A DNA stretch of 34,812 bases from Desmonostoc muscorum FACHB-395 (GCF_014698035.1 NZ_JACJSF010000084.1:1-34812); one strand, 5' to 3'; shown: positions 1 to 8,421, numbered from the stretch's first letter. The notes: generated from the sequence alone by a model not told the origin. Made by a program: numbers and translations.

Positions 1-2502
1 CCAGACAATAGTAAAAAAATCAGAGCATCCAACATCATAGATATTTTGGAAGGTTGGGTTGCTCAAAAATGGCTAAAGTTAAGTAGAATTTCTAGTGATG
101 TGGTTCGCTTAGGAGAAATGGAAGTTGCAGAGCATTTACCTGAGCATAAAATTCTCACAACTACAGTATTGGAAGTTTTATATCAAGCATTGAAAGATAC
201 AACAGGGGCGAGATTACCTCTGAAGTACGAATTAGGTAAACTTGCTAAAGAAGTTACCCAAAAAACTCAACTTGACTGGAATAATGAAGAGTTAGAAGTT
301 ATTCTTTTGTGGCTGCACCAGAGAAAAGTTATTCGGTTAAGTGATGGGTTGAATTTATTTCAACAGTCTCTAAAAATTCGTGTAATAAAAAATGCAAGTG
401 TTTCCAGCGTAAAACGCCGTTACCCTGAAGTTGAAGCTCACTATGATGAACAAACTCGCCGCACTCATTACATGGTGAAGTATGGTCAGTTAAAGTTAGA
501 TGAACAGCGTCAGCAATTTGTTCGTGATTACTTTGGCACAAATCAAGAAGAATTTGTTTCAAAGTACCAATTTTTGGCACGAGAGATTACCAGACCGATT
601 CTTCCAGAAGATTACAACCGTATTCTAGAACCGCTTAACTCTGCTCAAAAAGAAATTGTTTTAGCTTTACATCCAACAATGGCAGTAATCGCAGGCCCTG
701 GTTCTGGTAAAACAAGAACTATTGTTCACCGGATTGCTTATCTTGTAAAGGTTAAGCGAGTTGAGCCGAAGCGTATTCTTGTTTTAGCATACAACCGTAA
801 TGCAGTTAGAGAATTACGGTTGCGGTTGCGTAATTTGATTGGCGAACAAGCATCACGAATTCGGGTCTTTACTTTCCACGGTTTAGCCTTATCACTTTTG
901 GGAAGGACGGTAGGTGAATACAGAGGAACTCAGACAATAAATTTTGATCGGCTTTTGGTTGAAGCTTGCGAATTAATTGAAAAAGGCGAAGAATTTGAAG
1001 ATGCAGATGAAGATACTCAAGCACGGCGAATTCAATTATTAGGAAAATTAGAATATATATTTGTTGATGAATACCAAGATGTCACTGAGAAAGAATATCG
1101 TTTAATTAAATTAATTTCTGGTTTAAATGAATCTGATGATAAAAAGAGGTCAGTACAAATAAATCTCTGCGTTATTGGAGATGACGATCAGAATATTTTC
1201 ACCTTTAAAGGCGCTGACACTAGATATATTATTCAATTTCAGGAAGAGTATAGAGCAAGACGACTACTACTTACTGAAAACTACCGCTCTACAGAAAATA
1301 TTATTAAAACTGCTAATCATCTTATACAGAATAATCAGATACGCTGTAAACAAACTCCAGAAGAACAAGTTCGGATCGACGAGAAGCGTCAAGGGGTAAT
1401 AGGAGAACCAGTACGAGCTTTAAAATTCACTAATTTGTCGCAGCAAGCAGGCTGGATTAAAGACAAAATTAAATTTTGGCTCAACGCAGGGATTGCCCCT
1501 GATGAAATAGCTATTCTAGCTAGCCGTTGGGATGATATGAATTCAATCCGTTTGCTTTTAGAAAAAGAAAGTATTTCAACTTATGCACTCAAAAATACTA
1601 CTATACCCTTAGTGAAAAATCGCTCTACTCGTCTACTAATTAATGCTTTACAGAAAGACTATAGCCTAGTTTTAAATCCTGGAGAATTAGTTCAGAAAAG
1701 ATTTGAGGCTTTTTTTGAATGTACTAATCGTATATTAACAGAACCTACTATTGAAACTTTAATAAATATTGCTAAAGATTTAGATAAAGAACGGGGTTAC
1801 GAATCTGAAAGTGTTGTACTGCCGATAAGTGTTGATGAAATATTGACTGCAATATTCGAGTTTAATGAAAATGGTGATAATTTCCTAAAGAATAACTCTG
1901 TTTTAATTACTAGTTGTCACGGTTCAAAAGGTTTGGAGTTCCGTAAAGTTATACTTTTAGATGATGGCTTTAAAACTAAATCTAATGAAATGGAATCAGA
2001 GCGACGGCTCTTTTATGTCGCTATGACTCGCGCCAAGGAAGAACTAGTTATTTGTTCTGTCAAGCAGAGTAAGTTTGTACAACAAGCCGATTTAATTCCC
2101 CAAATAATTACTTATACTGAAACTCAACTTCCTCAGTTAATGTGTTACTTTGATTTAACTCCAGGTGATGTATATTTAGGCTATGAATTGACTAAAAAAA
2201 GACAGAACATCATTAAAAATTTGCATGAGGGTAGTCCTGTTGAATTAAGAGTAAATTCTTTCGGTAATGGTTGGAGTATTTTTACACGGCAGAATCAAGA
2301 AATTGGTTGTTTATCACGGGATGGAACGCAATCTCTTACAAACAAAGGGATGCCGCCTGGTCAGTTTCAGTTCCAGCCTGGTGAAGTAACAGTCCGATAT
2401 GTATATCACCATACTAAGAGAGATGATATAACAGGAGAAATTTCGGAGAATCGGTTTGTTGTGATTCCACAAATTCGAGTATGTAGAAATGCCAAAAATT
2501 AA
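1..2502 (+). CDS. RecQ-UvrD type fusion helicase, C-terminal part (5' end outside the window)
   Basis: The frame is open from base 1, so the gene begins upstream; a TTG at 46 is only the first start-like codon. Counting from that TTG, residues 1-110 look like the winged-helix region that follows RecQ helicase cores. A complete UvrD/Rep-type superfamily 1 helicase follows: Walker A GPGSGKT at 217-223, motif II VDEYQD at 340-345, then GDDDQN, LTENYRS, a motif V around HGSKGLEF and motif VI with YVAMTRAKEEL. A small beta-rich tail closes the protein. I recall the order RecQ core, winged helix, UvrD from large bacterial RecQ-family proteins; the RecQ half itself is not visible here, so the fusion is inferred. 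The role would be ATP-driven DNA unwinding in repair, replication restart or possibly defence. The UvrD assignment is firm. Confidence 0.85.
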   Translation, partial: PDNSKKIRASNIIDILEGWVAQKWLKLSRISSDVVRLGEMEVAEHLPEHKILTTTVLEVLYQALKDTTGARLPLKYELGKLAKEVTQKTQLDWNNEELEVILLWLHQRKVIRLSDGLNLFQQSLKIRVIKNASVSSVKRRYPEVEAHYDEQTRRTHYMVKYGQLKLDEQRQQFVRDYFGTNQEEFVSKYQFLAREITRPILPEDYNRILEPLNSAQKEIVLALHPTMAVIAGPGSGKTRTIVHRIAYLVKVKRVEPKRILVLAYNRNAVRELRLRLRNLIGEQASRIRVFTFHGLALSLLGRTVGEYRGTQTINFDRLLVEACELIEKGEEFEDADEDTQARRIQLLGKLEYIFVDEYQDVTEKEYRLIKLISGLNESDDKKRSVQINLCVIGDDDQNIFTFKGADTRYIIQFQEEYRARRLLLTENYRSTENIIKTANHLIQNNQIRCKQTPEEQVRIDEKRQGVIGEPVRALKFTNLSQQAGWIKDKIKFWLNAGIAPDEIAILASRWDDMNSIRLLLEKESISTYALKNTTIPLVKNRSTRLLINALQKDYSLVLNPGELVQKRFEAFFECTNRILTEPTIETLINIAKDLDKERGYESESVVLPISVDEILTAIFEFNENGDNFLKNNSVLITSCHGSKGLEFRKVILLDDGFKTKSNEMESERRLFYVAMTRAKEELVICSVKQSKFVQQADLIPQIITYTETQLPQLMCYFDLTPGDVYLGYELTKKRQNIIKNLHEGSPVELRVNSFGNGWSIFTRQNQEIGCLSRDGTQSLTNKGMPPGQFQFQPGEVTVRYVYHHTKRDDITGEISENRFVVIPQIRVCRNAKN

Positions 2503-2508
2503 ATTTAT

Positions 2509-2781
2509 GGCGATCGCTGCTACCATCCACCCCCATTGCTTTCCTGCTTCGGTTGGACGATATAGGATTTTCCAATCTTCAGTTCTGTATTGCAAACCAG
2601 CATAAATCAGTCAGTTGTTCACTGCTGCTGGACTCATCCCAACTACCTCGCCTATATCAAGCTTAAGGTATGTGTTATCGCTAATATTGGTTATTGCAAT
2701 CGCTGTTTCCTTTTTGGCAATTGTGTAACGCTGGAATAATTTGCTTTTATTAAATGGTGTCAGTTGTCCAAGGAAATCGAC
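2509..2781 (-). pseudogene. Decayed wHTH / antirepressor-like C-terminus with an in-frame stop
   Basis: On the minus strand, one frame from 2781 reads as convincing protein up to a TGA at 2611-2613. It then continues in the same frame as equally convincing protein to about 2509, where it meets the helicase stop. The second half contains the motifs AGLQYRTEDWK and PTEAGKQWG, and just before the TGA is IGEVVGMSPAAVNN. This pattern of a small helix-turn-helix followed by a GLQ-type strand and PTExGK resembles the C-terminal domain of phage antirepressor or plasmid regulatory proteins of the KilAC type (from memory, not searched). No start codon or upstream domain remains. I read it as a remnant of a phage or plasmid gene with a premature stop; a recoded TGA is unlikely because the upstream part is also missing. 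Confidence 0.5.
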
Positions 2782-3622
2782 TTAAATCCTGGTGATGTGC
2801 TTCAAAAAAGATGAACTCGTTTTCATCCCAGTCGAGATGAAGGGTAAGACGAATTTTGTCAGGGTCTACTCTTTCAACGCTTTTATCGCGCCAACAGTTA
2901 GCGCCTGTTAGTTGTCTGTCGAAAGACTCTGTAGAAATCTCTGCTATGGCTGCGCTTGATGCCGCATTCTCAACTTTGCTGACTGAAGTAGGAATTTTCT
3001 GCTTTTTCTCATCAACTAAAAATAATCTGTATTCAGGCGGTATCTGAGCAAGGCTGACAAAATACTTGATGATTTCTGGTACAGCTTGCTGAAGGGTGAT
3101 ACGATCTTCATCCAGCGTGATTAACTGCTCCTCTAATGTTGGGTATGAAAATAGGCGATCGCGCACAGCAATATTGGTTTGTCTAACTCCTGAAATATTT
3201 AAGCTTTTTTGTAAGCCTCGGATACTGTTTATAATTCTGTGCTGAAGATAAATTTCAATGCCAAAGCTTGAATAAAATTCTTCACCTATATTTTCAAAGG
3301 GTTGGCCTTGTTGCCGCACTTTAGTAAAGTTATACCAAGCTTGAGGATCAGACATAATCCGGTAAATCATTACCTCATCTTCAGCACTACCCTCCAGCCC
3401 GGCTATCGCCAAGTAAACTTGCTTGTTTAGTAATGAAGGGTAAGTGAATTTGTGGCGGTTAGGAGATTTCATGTGAACACAGTCCAAAAGCAACGAGGAT
3501 AACCCTTCGGTAGTGAACAGATGAGGGTTATCTTGGAGGAGTAGTTGAAAAACTGGTACTGAATTATACATATATTTAATTTTAGGGCAATATGATGGAG
3601 CTAGCACATTATTTAATAGCAA
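2750..3622 (-). CDS. Hypothetical protein, about 273-290 aa
   Basis: This is an intact minus-strand frame of 290 codons beginning at a TTG (3622). An ATG at 3571 would give 273 aa and is the likelier start, although neither has a clear Shine-Dalgarno. I do not recognise the family. The protein is mixed alpha/beta with no signal peptide or membrane segment and a fairly acidic C-terminal third. The last residues overlap the decayed reading frame at 2509-2781. It has no same-strand partner, so it was probably transcribed alone from the AT-rich sequence beyond 3622. Coding character is good: normal amino-acid composition and no long antisense competitor. Function unknown. Confidence 0.6.
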   Translation of the reverse strand: MLLNNVLAPSYCPKIKYMYNSVPVFQLLLQDNPHLFTTEGLSSLLLDCVHMKSPNRHKFTYPSLLNKQVYLAIAGLEGSAEDEVMIYRIMSDPQAWYNFTKVRQQGQPFENIGEEFYSSFGIEIYLQHRIINSIRGLQKSLNISGVRQTNIAVRDRLFSYPTLEEQLITLDEDRITLQQAVPEIIKYFVSLAQIPPEYRLFLVDEKKQKIPTSVSKVENAASSAAIAEISTESFDRQLTGANCWRDKSVERVDPDKIRLTLHLDWDENEFIFFEAHHQDLSRFPWTTDTI

Positions 3623-4147
3623 GCATTGTAGTTTTTTGTCTAGTTAAATATACTTAATTAATGTTTTTAGAGATACATAAATTTTTGGTTTAAATCTAAT
3701 TTATATTGGTTTTAAATAGCTTCAAATTCTGATCACCGGGGTATAGCACAAGCTCTGTTGAGTGGGTAAAGAAGCCTGGAGAAGCAATCAACGGACATTC
3801 AGTTATAACAATCATGAAGTTAAGACAAAGGCGATCGCACTCTGGCATTGCCCCAATCAGCAATCGTGTACAAGCGTATGCGATTGCTCTGGCATTGCTC
3901 AGGAGCGTTCAAGAATGCAAACTCGCGGTAAGCGAAGCGATCGCTTTGACAATGTTTAGTAACTGTGTGAAAAAGGACGATACTGGCTGCTGTTTTTAGC
4001 AGTAATGAGTTTTGTTATGCCTATAAAGTCAAAAAGTAGGGATAGTTACATCTGCATGGCAGTTGCACAAATGCTAATCGCTTCTCTTAGAAGAGATGCA
4101 ATCACTTTTGCTCTACCTTAGACAAGTAGGAGCATAACATTTATTGT
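3623..4147. other. Gene-poor 525-bp intergenic region with HIP1 sites
   Basis: This stretch separates the minus-strand gene ending its 5' side at 3622 from the XRE-like gene at 4148. It is AT-rich near 3640-3720 and carries two HIP1 octamers (about 3830 and 3937), the second inside a GCGAAGCGATCGCT string typical of cyanobacterial short repeats. The short plus-strand frames here are built from repeated AIA/AIAL translations of HIP1-like sequence and have no ribosome binding site, so I do not call genes. It probably holds the divergent promoters, which I cannot place precisely. Confidence 0.4.
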
Positions 4148-4474
4148 ATGGTAGAGTCAAGAGAATCTTGTCGAGAATTGATTATGTTGGACTTAGATGT
4201 TATTGCCAGTGTTAACTGGAGTCCTGCGTATGGAGAGCGGATAAGGGAAATGCGCGGGAAAATTTCCATGCAAAAACTGGCAGATGAAGTAACTGAGAAA
4301 TTTGGTTACAGCGTCACTAAGCAGTATATCCAAATGATGGAAAAGCCTTTTAGCCCAAGGGCTTCCAAAACTGTCCCTTTTCTTCTCCTTCGTCATATAT
4401 GTACTGCTCTGGGACGAGATGTACAAGAAATATTTGATTCACCAAAAATTATACAAAATAACTCCCAGCAGTGA
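4148..4474 (+). CDS. Small XRE-like helix-turn-helix protein
   Basis: The 108-aa product has an HTH-like core: a conserved opening around YGERIREMRGKIS, a recognition region KLADEVTEKFGYSVTKQYIQMMEK, and a closing helix around LRHICTALGRDVQEIF. This matches the layout of Cro/C1 (XRE) domains: two helices, turn, recognition helix, and a final helix with the L-C-x-x-L-x-x-x-x-x-x-x-F pattern. The ATG at 4148 has an AGGAG about 15 nt upstream, which is long. An internal ATG at 4184 would give 96 aa and still keep the whole HTH. It probably acts as a DNA-binding regulator of neighbouring accessory genes. The target is unknown; palindromes upstream of the next gene are candidates. Confidence 0.6.
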   Translation: MVESRESCRELIMLDLDVIASVNWSPAYGERIREMRGKISMQKLADEVTEKFGYSVTKQYIQMMEKPFSPRASKTVPFLLLRHICTALGRDVQEIFDSPKIIQNNSQQ

Positions 4475-4820
4475 CAAGATGCTCTTGACTTTTGACAAGA
4501 CAGGCTTTACTATTAAATAAGTAGAGGAAAAAGCGCCAGCCTCTCAGCTAAATAAAGAGGCACTCACCATTGAACCTTGAAAATAGCAAATTTATTAATC
4601 CACCTAGAAGGGTAACTGATGCACTGGCGAAACCAGAGAAAGTAAGAGATACAGGAAGGGAAATCGATTTGCGATGAATAAAAAGTTGCTACAGCATTAC
4701 GGAAGTCGCTTTGAAGCTCGTTGCCGACTGCCGCCCGATCAAGAGATATGCTGCTGTAGCAAGCTCCGGTCACTGACTAGGAGCAATAAATATGAGGCTT
4801 CGCCAATTCTAGATTGAGAG

Positions 4821-4840
4821 TGTTGTGGCTTGCCACAACA
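4821..4840. promoter_or_regulatory. Perfect 20-bp palindrome, possible operator
   Basis: TGTTGTGGC (4821-4829) and GCCACAACA (4832-4840) are perfect inverted arms around two T residues. With such a short centre this looks more like a dimeric protein site than an RNA hairpin. It lies about 85 bp before the start of the gene at 4925 and 350 bp after the XRE-like gene, which is a plausible binder. Binding is inference. Confidence 0.4.
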
Positions 4841-4858
4841 TCAATTAGTACACAAATC

Positions 4859-4901
4859 AAAAGGCGATCGCTGGGTCTGGAAAACTTGCGATCGCCCTTT
4901 T
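4859..4901 (+). terminator. HIP1-built terminator-like hairpin
   Basis: AAAA-GGCGATCGC (4859-4871) pairs with GCGATCGCC-CTTTT (4888-4901) across a 16-nt loop. Each arm is a HIP1 octamer plus one base and the outer A and T runs extend the stem. The T run after the second arm makes it look like an intrinsic terminator or an attenuator in the leader of the gene at 4925, whose ATG is only 23 nt further on. Confidence 0.5.
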
Positions 4902-4924
4902 ACCCATTTAAGAGGTATTTGCTA

Positions 4925-5722
4925 ATGATGACACAACTTTCAGCCCCTACGCTAACAAAAGATCCGTTAACCACACAGGATCGCCAAATCATTGCAACCA
5001 TCGTCAATCAGTCGGACTACTCCAAAGAGTGCAAGCCCGAAGATGTAGTAACTATCTGGATCAACAGTGATGATATTGTGTGGGTAAAAATGACTCACGG
5101 TTATGCTCGTTACCACAAACAATCTTTCAAACGCGCTGTTGCAGAGGTAAAAGCGAGTCTTTCTGCTCCAGTAAAGTGCAATCACAAAGAAGATGAGGAA
5201 TTGAAACAAGCTTCTGAGAAAATAGGCTTGTTAGGTGACTGTGATTGGCTATCGTTAAGCGTCCAATACCATTCTGATAAAGTAATCGGTCATGCTGGTT
5301 GTTATATTTCCCCCAAGGCTCGAATATTAACCCCGCCATCTGAATGGGACTTTACCCTGCCGAAGTGGAATATGCCTGCTGCCATCTGTCCAGACTGCGA
5401 AGGTCATGGGTGCGGTAACTGCTCCTATCGCGGTACTCGTGCAGAAGATTTGTGTACGCCAGTAGACAACTACCGACTGACTTATGTAGGACGCACTGAC
5501 CTTCAGACGGCTCACAATGTATATCTAGATGGTGAATTCTTGGGAATTGTCTTCAAGGTCAGGAACACTGATGAAGTCTGGGAAAACGACCCCAAGACTT
5601 ATTATTGGCGCTGTGGTGATGGAGTACGGTATTGGTGTGTGAAAGAGGCTGTAGAAGCACTGTCCAGGGTAACTGCTCCGATTGAACTGCCGCAAGTTCG
5701 TCAGGAGTTGGTAGCGGCGTAA
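4925..5722 (+). CDS. Hypothetical protein with CxxC zinc-knuckle motif, 265 aa
   Basis: An upstream in-frame start at 4814 is rejected. It would run through the palindrome and hairpin in the leader, and ATG 4925 has AGAGG nine bases upstream. The product is soluble. It carries a cysteine-rich knuckle in the middle, CPDCEGHGCGNCSYRG, that looks like half of a DnaJ-type zinc finger (CxxCxGxGCxxC). The final 60 residues are rich in W, Y and acidic residues and hold two further cysteines. The N-terminal 70 residues contain a compact beta-rich unit with VTIWINSDDIVWVKM. I do not know the family. It begins the plus-strand accessory run and is closed by a clear terminator directly after its stop, so it is probably its own transcription unit. 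A nucleic-acid or protein-binding role through the zinc knuckle is only a guess. Confidence 0.7.
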   Translation: MMTQLSAPTLTKDPLTTQDRQIIATIVNQSDYSKECKPEDVVTIWINSDDIVWVKMTHGYARYHKQSFKRAVAEVKASLSAPVKCNHKEDEELKQASEKIGLLGDCDWLSLSVQYHSDKVIGHAGCYISPKARILTPPSEWDFTLPKWNMPAAICPDCEGHGCGNCSYRGTRAEDLCTPVDNYRLTYVGRTDLQTAHNVYLDGEFLGIVFKVRNTDEVWENDPKTYYWRCGDGVRYWCVKEAVEALSRVTAPIELPQVRQELVAA

Positions 5723-5723
5723 A

Positions 5724-5763
5724 TATAATGGTGGAAGAAAATTCTCTTCCACCACTATTTTAA
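5724..5763 (+). terminator. Rho-independent terminator
   Basis: TGGTGGAAGA (5729-5738) pairs perfectly with TCTTCCACCA (5745-5754) over a 6-nt loop. The arms extend through A/T pairs and are followed by a CTATTTTA tract. It sits immediately after the stop codon of the zinc-knuckle gene. Confidence 0.7.
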
Positions 5764-5837
5764 AATCAGTGCCACTCAGAATTAGAGCTTCGCTTATTTT
5801 TTGCGAAAACTAACATTAAAGAAAAGCAGCAGCTACT

Positions 5838-6815
5838 ATGACAGCTTTTGACTTTGATTCTGCTGAACATAAAGCCTACGAAAAGACCCCAGCAGCCAAG
5901 AGTATTCCTTCACCCGCAGGCATTTGGATTGCTTACGAAAATCAACAACTAGCAGGATGGTACGAAAATAAAGAACTAGAAGGTGGGAAAGAGTATAAAG
6001 TTCTTACTAACAAGTTGGACGAAAACGATGAAAAGATAGGCATTCCTGGCGCTCTCTATAGACAACCACGAATACTTGTGATTGGGCGATCGCCTTTGCT
6101 ATACGGAAACGATAGAAAGGTGATTGGAGTTTGGCGTAGCAGTGATGGTTTGGACAAGAACGCCTACAAATTCGGTAGGCGGTATATGGTGATTTTCGTC
6201 GATGCCCAAAATCAACCTCTTCATATCGCACCAGTACAAATAACTGCTTGGGGAGTGTTTCAAGTTTCGTTTGATCAACAACTAATGGCATTCCGTGAAA
6301 CCTGCGAACAAGCTTATGCAAGTTTTCAAGGCAAACATCACCAACCAAAGAATTTACTTTGGCATTCGATGTGGGTATTTTGTCCCACGTTGAAAACAGA
6401 GAAACGTGAGAAAGGGGGGCAAACTTCCAATGCCTGTGTATGTAACGGATACGAAAAGCCAACTGCGCTCAACTGGGAAAGTTATTGTATTGGCAAGAAA
6501 CCAATAGCTCAAGAAATTGCCCTTGTGCATAATTCCATCTGCGATTGGTGGAAAAAAGGATTGCCTAACAATAACTTACCAAAGCATACGTCTCATGCAC
6601 TAGATCGCAATCAATTGATGATGGAGTCACAACGATTGATTGAAGCTTTAGGTTGGGGCGAGGAAAAGGGCAAACAGTTTCTCATAGAGAACTATGGTAA
6701 AAAAGGAAGGCAGTCACTAACTAACGAAGAATTTGCTAGCTTTGTCAACAAATTGCAGTCTATGCAAGCAAATTATGACGATGAAGTTGGTTACTGGGAG
6801 GATGTGCCTTCTTAA
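5838..6815 (+). CDS. DUF5895-like protein with a C-terminal cyanobacterial helical tail
   Basis: The 325-aa product starts at ATG 5838 with only a weak upstream GAAAAG. Residues 25-160 show the pattern I associate with DUF5895 of cyanobacteria: a region around PRILVIGRSPLLYG, then RRYMVIFVDAQNQPLHIAPVQITAWG and a following FDQQL. A cysteine-containing middle (CVCNGYEK) follows. The last 60 residues form a separate helical module, from LDRNQLMMESQRLIEALGWG through NYGKKGRQSLTNEEF. That module (GW, then YGK and LT-E-E) recurs at the ends of several cyanobacterial plasmid-type proteins and may be a nucleic-acid-binding tail. The family assignment is from memory. Function is unknown, perhaps DNA processing. 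A perfect hairpin terminator follows 45 bp downstream. Confidence 0.65.
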   Translation: MTAFDFDSAEHKAYEKTPAAKSIPSPAGIWIAYENQQLAGWYENKELEGGKEYKVLTNKLDENDEKIGIPGALYRQPRILVIGRSPLLYGNDRKVIGVWRSSDGLDKNAYKFGRRYMVIFVDAQNQPLHIAPVQITAWGVFQVSFDQQLMAFRETCEQAYASFQGKHHQPKNLLWHSMWVFCPTLKTEKREKGGQTSNACVCNGYEKPTALNWESYCIGKKPIAQEIALVHNSICDWWKKGLPNNNLPKHTSHALDRNQLMMESQRLIEALGWGEEKGKQFLIENYGKKGRQSLTNEEFASFVNKLQSMQANYDDEVGYWEDVPS

Positions 6816-6860
6816 TAACCAAATACTTCTTGAGGTGATTGCAGCAATTGCATTCGCCTT

Positions 6861-6899
6861 TATGCTTCCCTATTTACCTTCAAGTAGGGAAGCATATTT
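6861..6899 (+). terminator. Intrinsic terminator with 12-bp perfect stem
   Basis: TATGCTTCCCTA (6861-6872) pairs perfectly with TAGGGAAGCATA (6885-6896) over a 12-nt loop, followed by TTTA. It ends the DUF5895-like transcript. Confidence 0.65.
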
Positions 6900-6905
6900 A
6901 ACGAA

Positions 6906-7020
6906 TAGAATTCAGGAGTCAGAAGCCAGAATTCAGAAGAAGGTTAAGCGAGTGGGGGATTCAGACCCACCACTCATTCATTCTGACTCCTGGATTCAGA
7001 ATAGCTGAATTCTTCTTCAA
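6906..7020. repeat. GAATTC/AGGAGTCAG interspersed repeat, copy A
   Basis: The left end reads TTCAGGAGTCAGAAG, and the right end reads TTCTGACTCCTGGATTCAG followed by AATAGCTGAATTCTTCTTC. These are imperfect inverted ends around a small GTGGG/CCCAC hairpin. The same ends occur at 7121-7240, 22288-22515 and 26187-26328. It is a non-coding, MITE-like cyanobacterial repeat. Confidence 0.6.
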
Positions 7021-7120
7021 TCAGTTCTCAAGTCTTGTCTACAGCTAATGAAGAAGGGGAAGGGGTAAAGGTAAAACCTTACTATTCTACAGATGCTTTA
7101 ATTCATCAAACAGAATACAT

Positions 7121-7240
7121 GCGTCAGTCGTCAGAATTCAGCAATGAATTCTTTCCGACTGGTGGATGAATAAGCGGGTTTAATACCCCCACTAATTGAT
7201 TCTGACTCCTGAATTCAGAATAGCTGAATTCTTCTTCAAG
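7121..7240. repeat. GAATTC/AGGAGTCAG interspersed repeat, copy B
   Basis: This is a second copy about 220 bp after copy A. Its right end from 7200 to 7240 is nearly identical to copy A from 6980 to 7020; the left end (GTCAGAATTCAGCAATGAATTC) is more degraded. Between the copies (7021-7120) I see only a purine-rich GAAGAAGGGGAAGGGG tract, whose complement-like partner lies at 7245-7268. I find no gene in 6816-7305. Confidence 0.55.
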
Positions 7241-7305
7241 AATCCCTTTAACCTTTTCCCCCTCTTCTTGTTCTGCTGTGTAATCACTACTACCAATAGC
7301 AACAA

Positions 7306-7578
7306 ATGACTACAACAATCGTTTCCCCTAGTATCGAAAACTTACAGCAGTTTTCTGACTCGTTCGACATTGAGAAACTATTGCAATCTAAAGGAATTCT
7401 GCCGTGGCTTTTAGCAAATGGCTGGAACTATGACAATGAATCTTGTTTGATTGCAAACATTATTGATGAATCTACAAGCTTGGATCAAGTTTGGGACTCT
7501 GAAGAGTTTAATTTTAATGCTCTGTCAGATGAATTAAAAGAAAAACTCAATCAGATTTTTGAGTATTTCTATCTGTAG
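7306..7578 (+). CDS. Hypothetical acidic protein, 90 aa
   Basis: It starts at ATG 7306, without an obvious Shine-Dalgarno, just after the repeat-rich gap. The product is strongly acidic, with no membrane segment or cysteine motif beyond one C. The C-terminal half is a run of D/E-rich amphipathic helix (SDELKEKLNQIFEYF). I do not recognise it. Small acidic proteins in accessory regions are often inhibitors, antitoxins or DNA mimics, but nothing here proves that. It stops 43 bp before the next plus-strand gene and is probably co-transcribed with it. Confidence 0.5.
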   Translation: MTTTIVSPSIENLQQFSDSFDIEKLLQSKGILPWLLANGWNYDNESCLIANIIDESTSLDQVWDSEEFNFNALSDELKEKLNQIFEYFYL

Positions 7579-7621
7579 TATTTGTCACTTTCAATCAATA
7601 ATTAATGCAAAGGTAACGAAT

Positions 7622-8038
7622 ATGCAACCAACAATCACACTTCCACGCGGTTATGGAATCCCAAAGTTTAATGTTGGACAACGTACTCAACAAGGCAGAA
7701 TCATTGGTATTGAAGTATTACCACACGATAGCGTATTAGCTGAGAATTGCGGTAGTGGCTACCGCTACCTTGTCATGACTTCTCGCCATACCGAAGAGAT
7801 TAAATATTTAGAATCAGATCAGATTACACCACTCTCATCGGCAGAAGTAGAAGCTGAGATTCTAGAAGAGGTTGATTACTATTTAACTCAGCTTGTATTG
7901 CTGCAATCAGAGTTAAAAGCTGACCTCAAAATTCAGACTCCATTTGGTCAAGTTAATCCACCGATTTCAACAACTAAACGTACTTCTGGGAGCGGTTCTA
8001 GATTGTCTAAACCGAATAAACAAAAAGTTGCCGCTTGA
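7622..8038 (+). CDS. Hypothetical protein, 138 aa, beta-rich N-terminus and basic tail
   Basis: ATG 7622 is chosen because AAGGTAACGA precedes it at good distance; the longer in-frame start at 7559 overlaps the previous gene. Residues 1-65 look like a small beta barrel (GYGIPKFNVGQRTQQGRIIG, then YRYLVMTSR). A helical stretch follows (EVEAEILEEVDYYLTQLVLL), then a disordered basic tail with TKRTSGSGSRLSKPNKQK. Barrel plus helix plus basic tail suggests nucleic-acid contact, but the family is unknown to me. It is followed by a strong hairpin at 8070. Confidence 0.55.
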   Translation: MQPTITLPRGYGIPKFNVGQRTQQGRIIGIEVLPHDSVLAENCGSGYRYLVMTSRHTEEIKYLESDQITPLSSAEVEAEILEEVDYYLTQLVLLQSELKADLKIQTPFGQVNPPISTTKRTSGSGSRLSKPNKQKVAA

Positions 8039-8069
8039 CGAAAAAAAGAATCAGGTTATGCGTGAAAAA

Positions 8070-8104
8070 CTCTCTAGTCAGACTGATTAAATCTGACTAG
8101 GGAG
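8070..8104. terminator. 13-bp hairpin flanked by A runs
   Basis: CTCTCTAGTCAGA (8070-8082) pairs with TCTGACTAGGGAG (8092-8104) with one wobble pair. A runs flank both sides, so it would form a classical intrinsic terminator only for minus-strand transcripts. On the plus strand it may be an intercistronic processing or stabilising hairpin, 32 bp after one stop and 24 bp before the next start. Confidence 0.45.
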
Positions 8105-8127
8105 AAAAATCGATTCCACAACAAATT

Positions 8128-8421
8128 ATGGCACACTTCACTGCTAATAAGATGGAATTAAATTTGATTAAAGTCTACGACTCAACGCTTTTAAGCTCCT
8201 CAAAAGTTTACCAAATCGACGGTACGCTTTCTCGATACTTGGGTGATGAAGGTACTATCCAACATCCACAGTATCTATTTGTACCTCTGCCAAATCAAAG
8301 AAAAAAAGTCAGCTTTCGGCTAAATCGAAACAAACTCATGACTCGTTGTTATGAAGTCGAAGGTATGGTTTATCAAAAGCCTGTGGTACAGGATAATTCA
8401 CAGCAACTTCAGCTATTTTGA
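8128..8421 (+). CDS. Hypothetical basic protein, 97 aa
   Basis: It starts at ATG 8128 with no clear Shine-Dalgarno; the GGGAG of the preceding hairpin is about 23 nt away, too far to serve. The product is basic and beta-rich (LIKVYDSTLLSSSKVYQIDG, then RKKVSFRLNRNKLMTRCYEV) with no membrane segment. The pattern of alternating hydrophobic and K/R residues would fit a small RNA- or DNA-binding beta fold, but I cannot name a family. It lies between the 138-aa and 357-aa genes on the same strand. Confidence 0.5.
   Translation: MAHFTANKMELNLIKVYDSTLLSSSKVYQIDGTLSRYLGDEGTIQHPQYLFVPLPNQRKKVSFRLNRNKLMTRCYEVEGMVYQKPVVQDNSQQLQLF

Noticed and set aside
3762..3999. Two overlapping plus-strand frames of 61-65 codons
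   Set aside because: Low-complexity AIAL-type translation of HIP1-rich sequence, no ribosome binding site, mutually overlapping.
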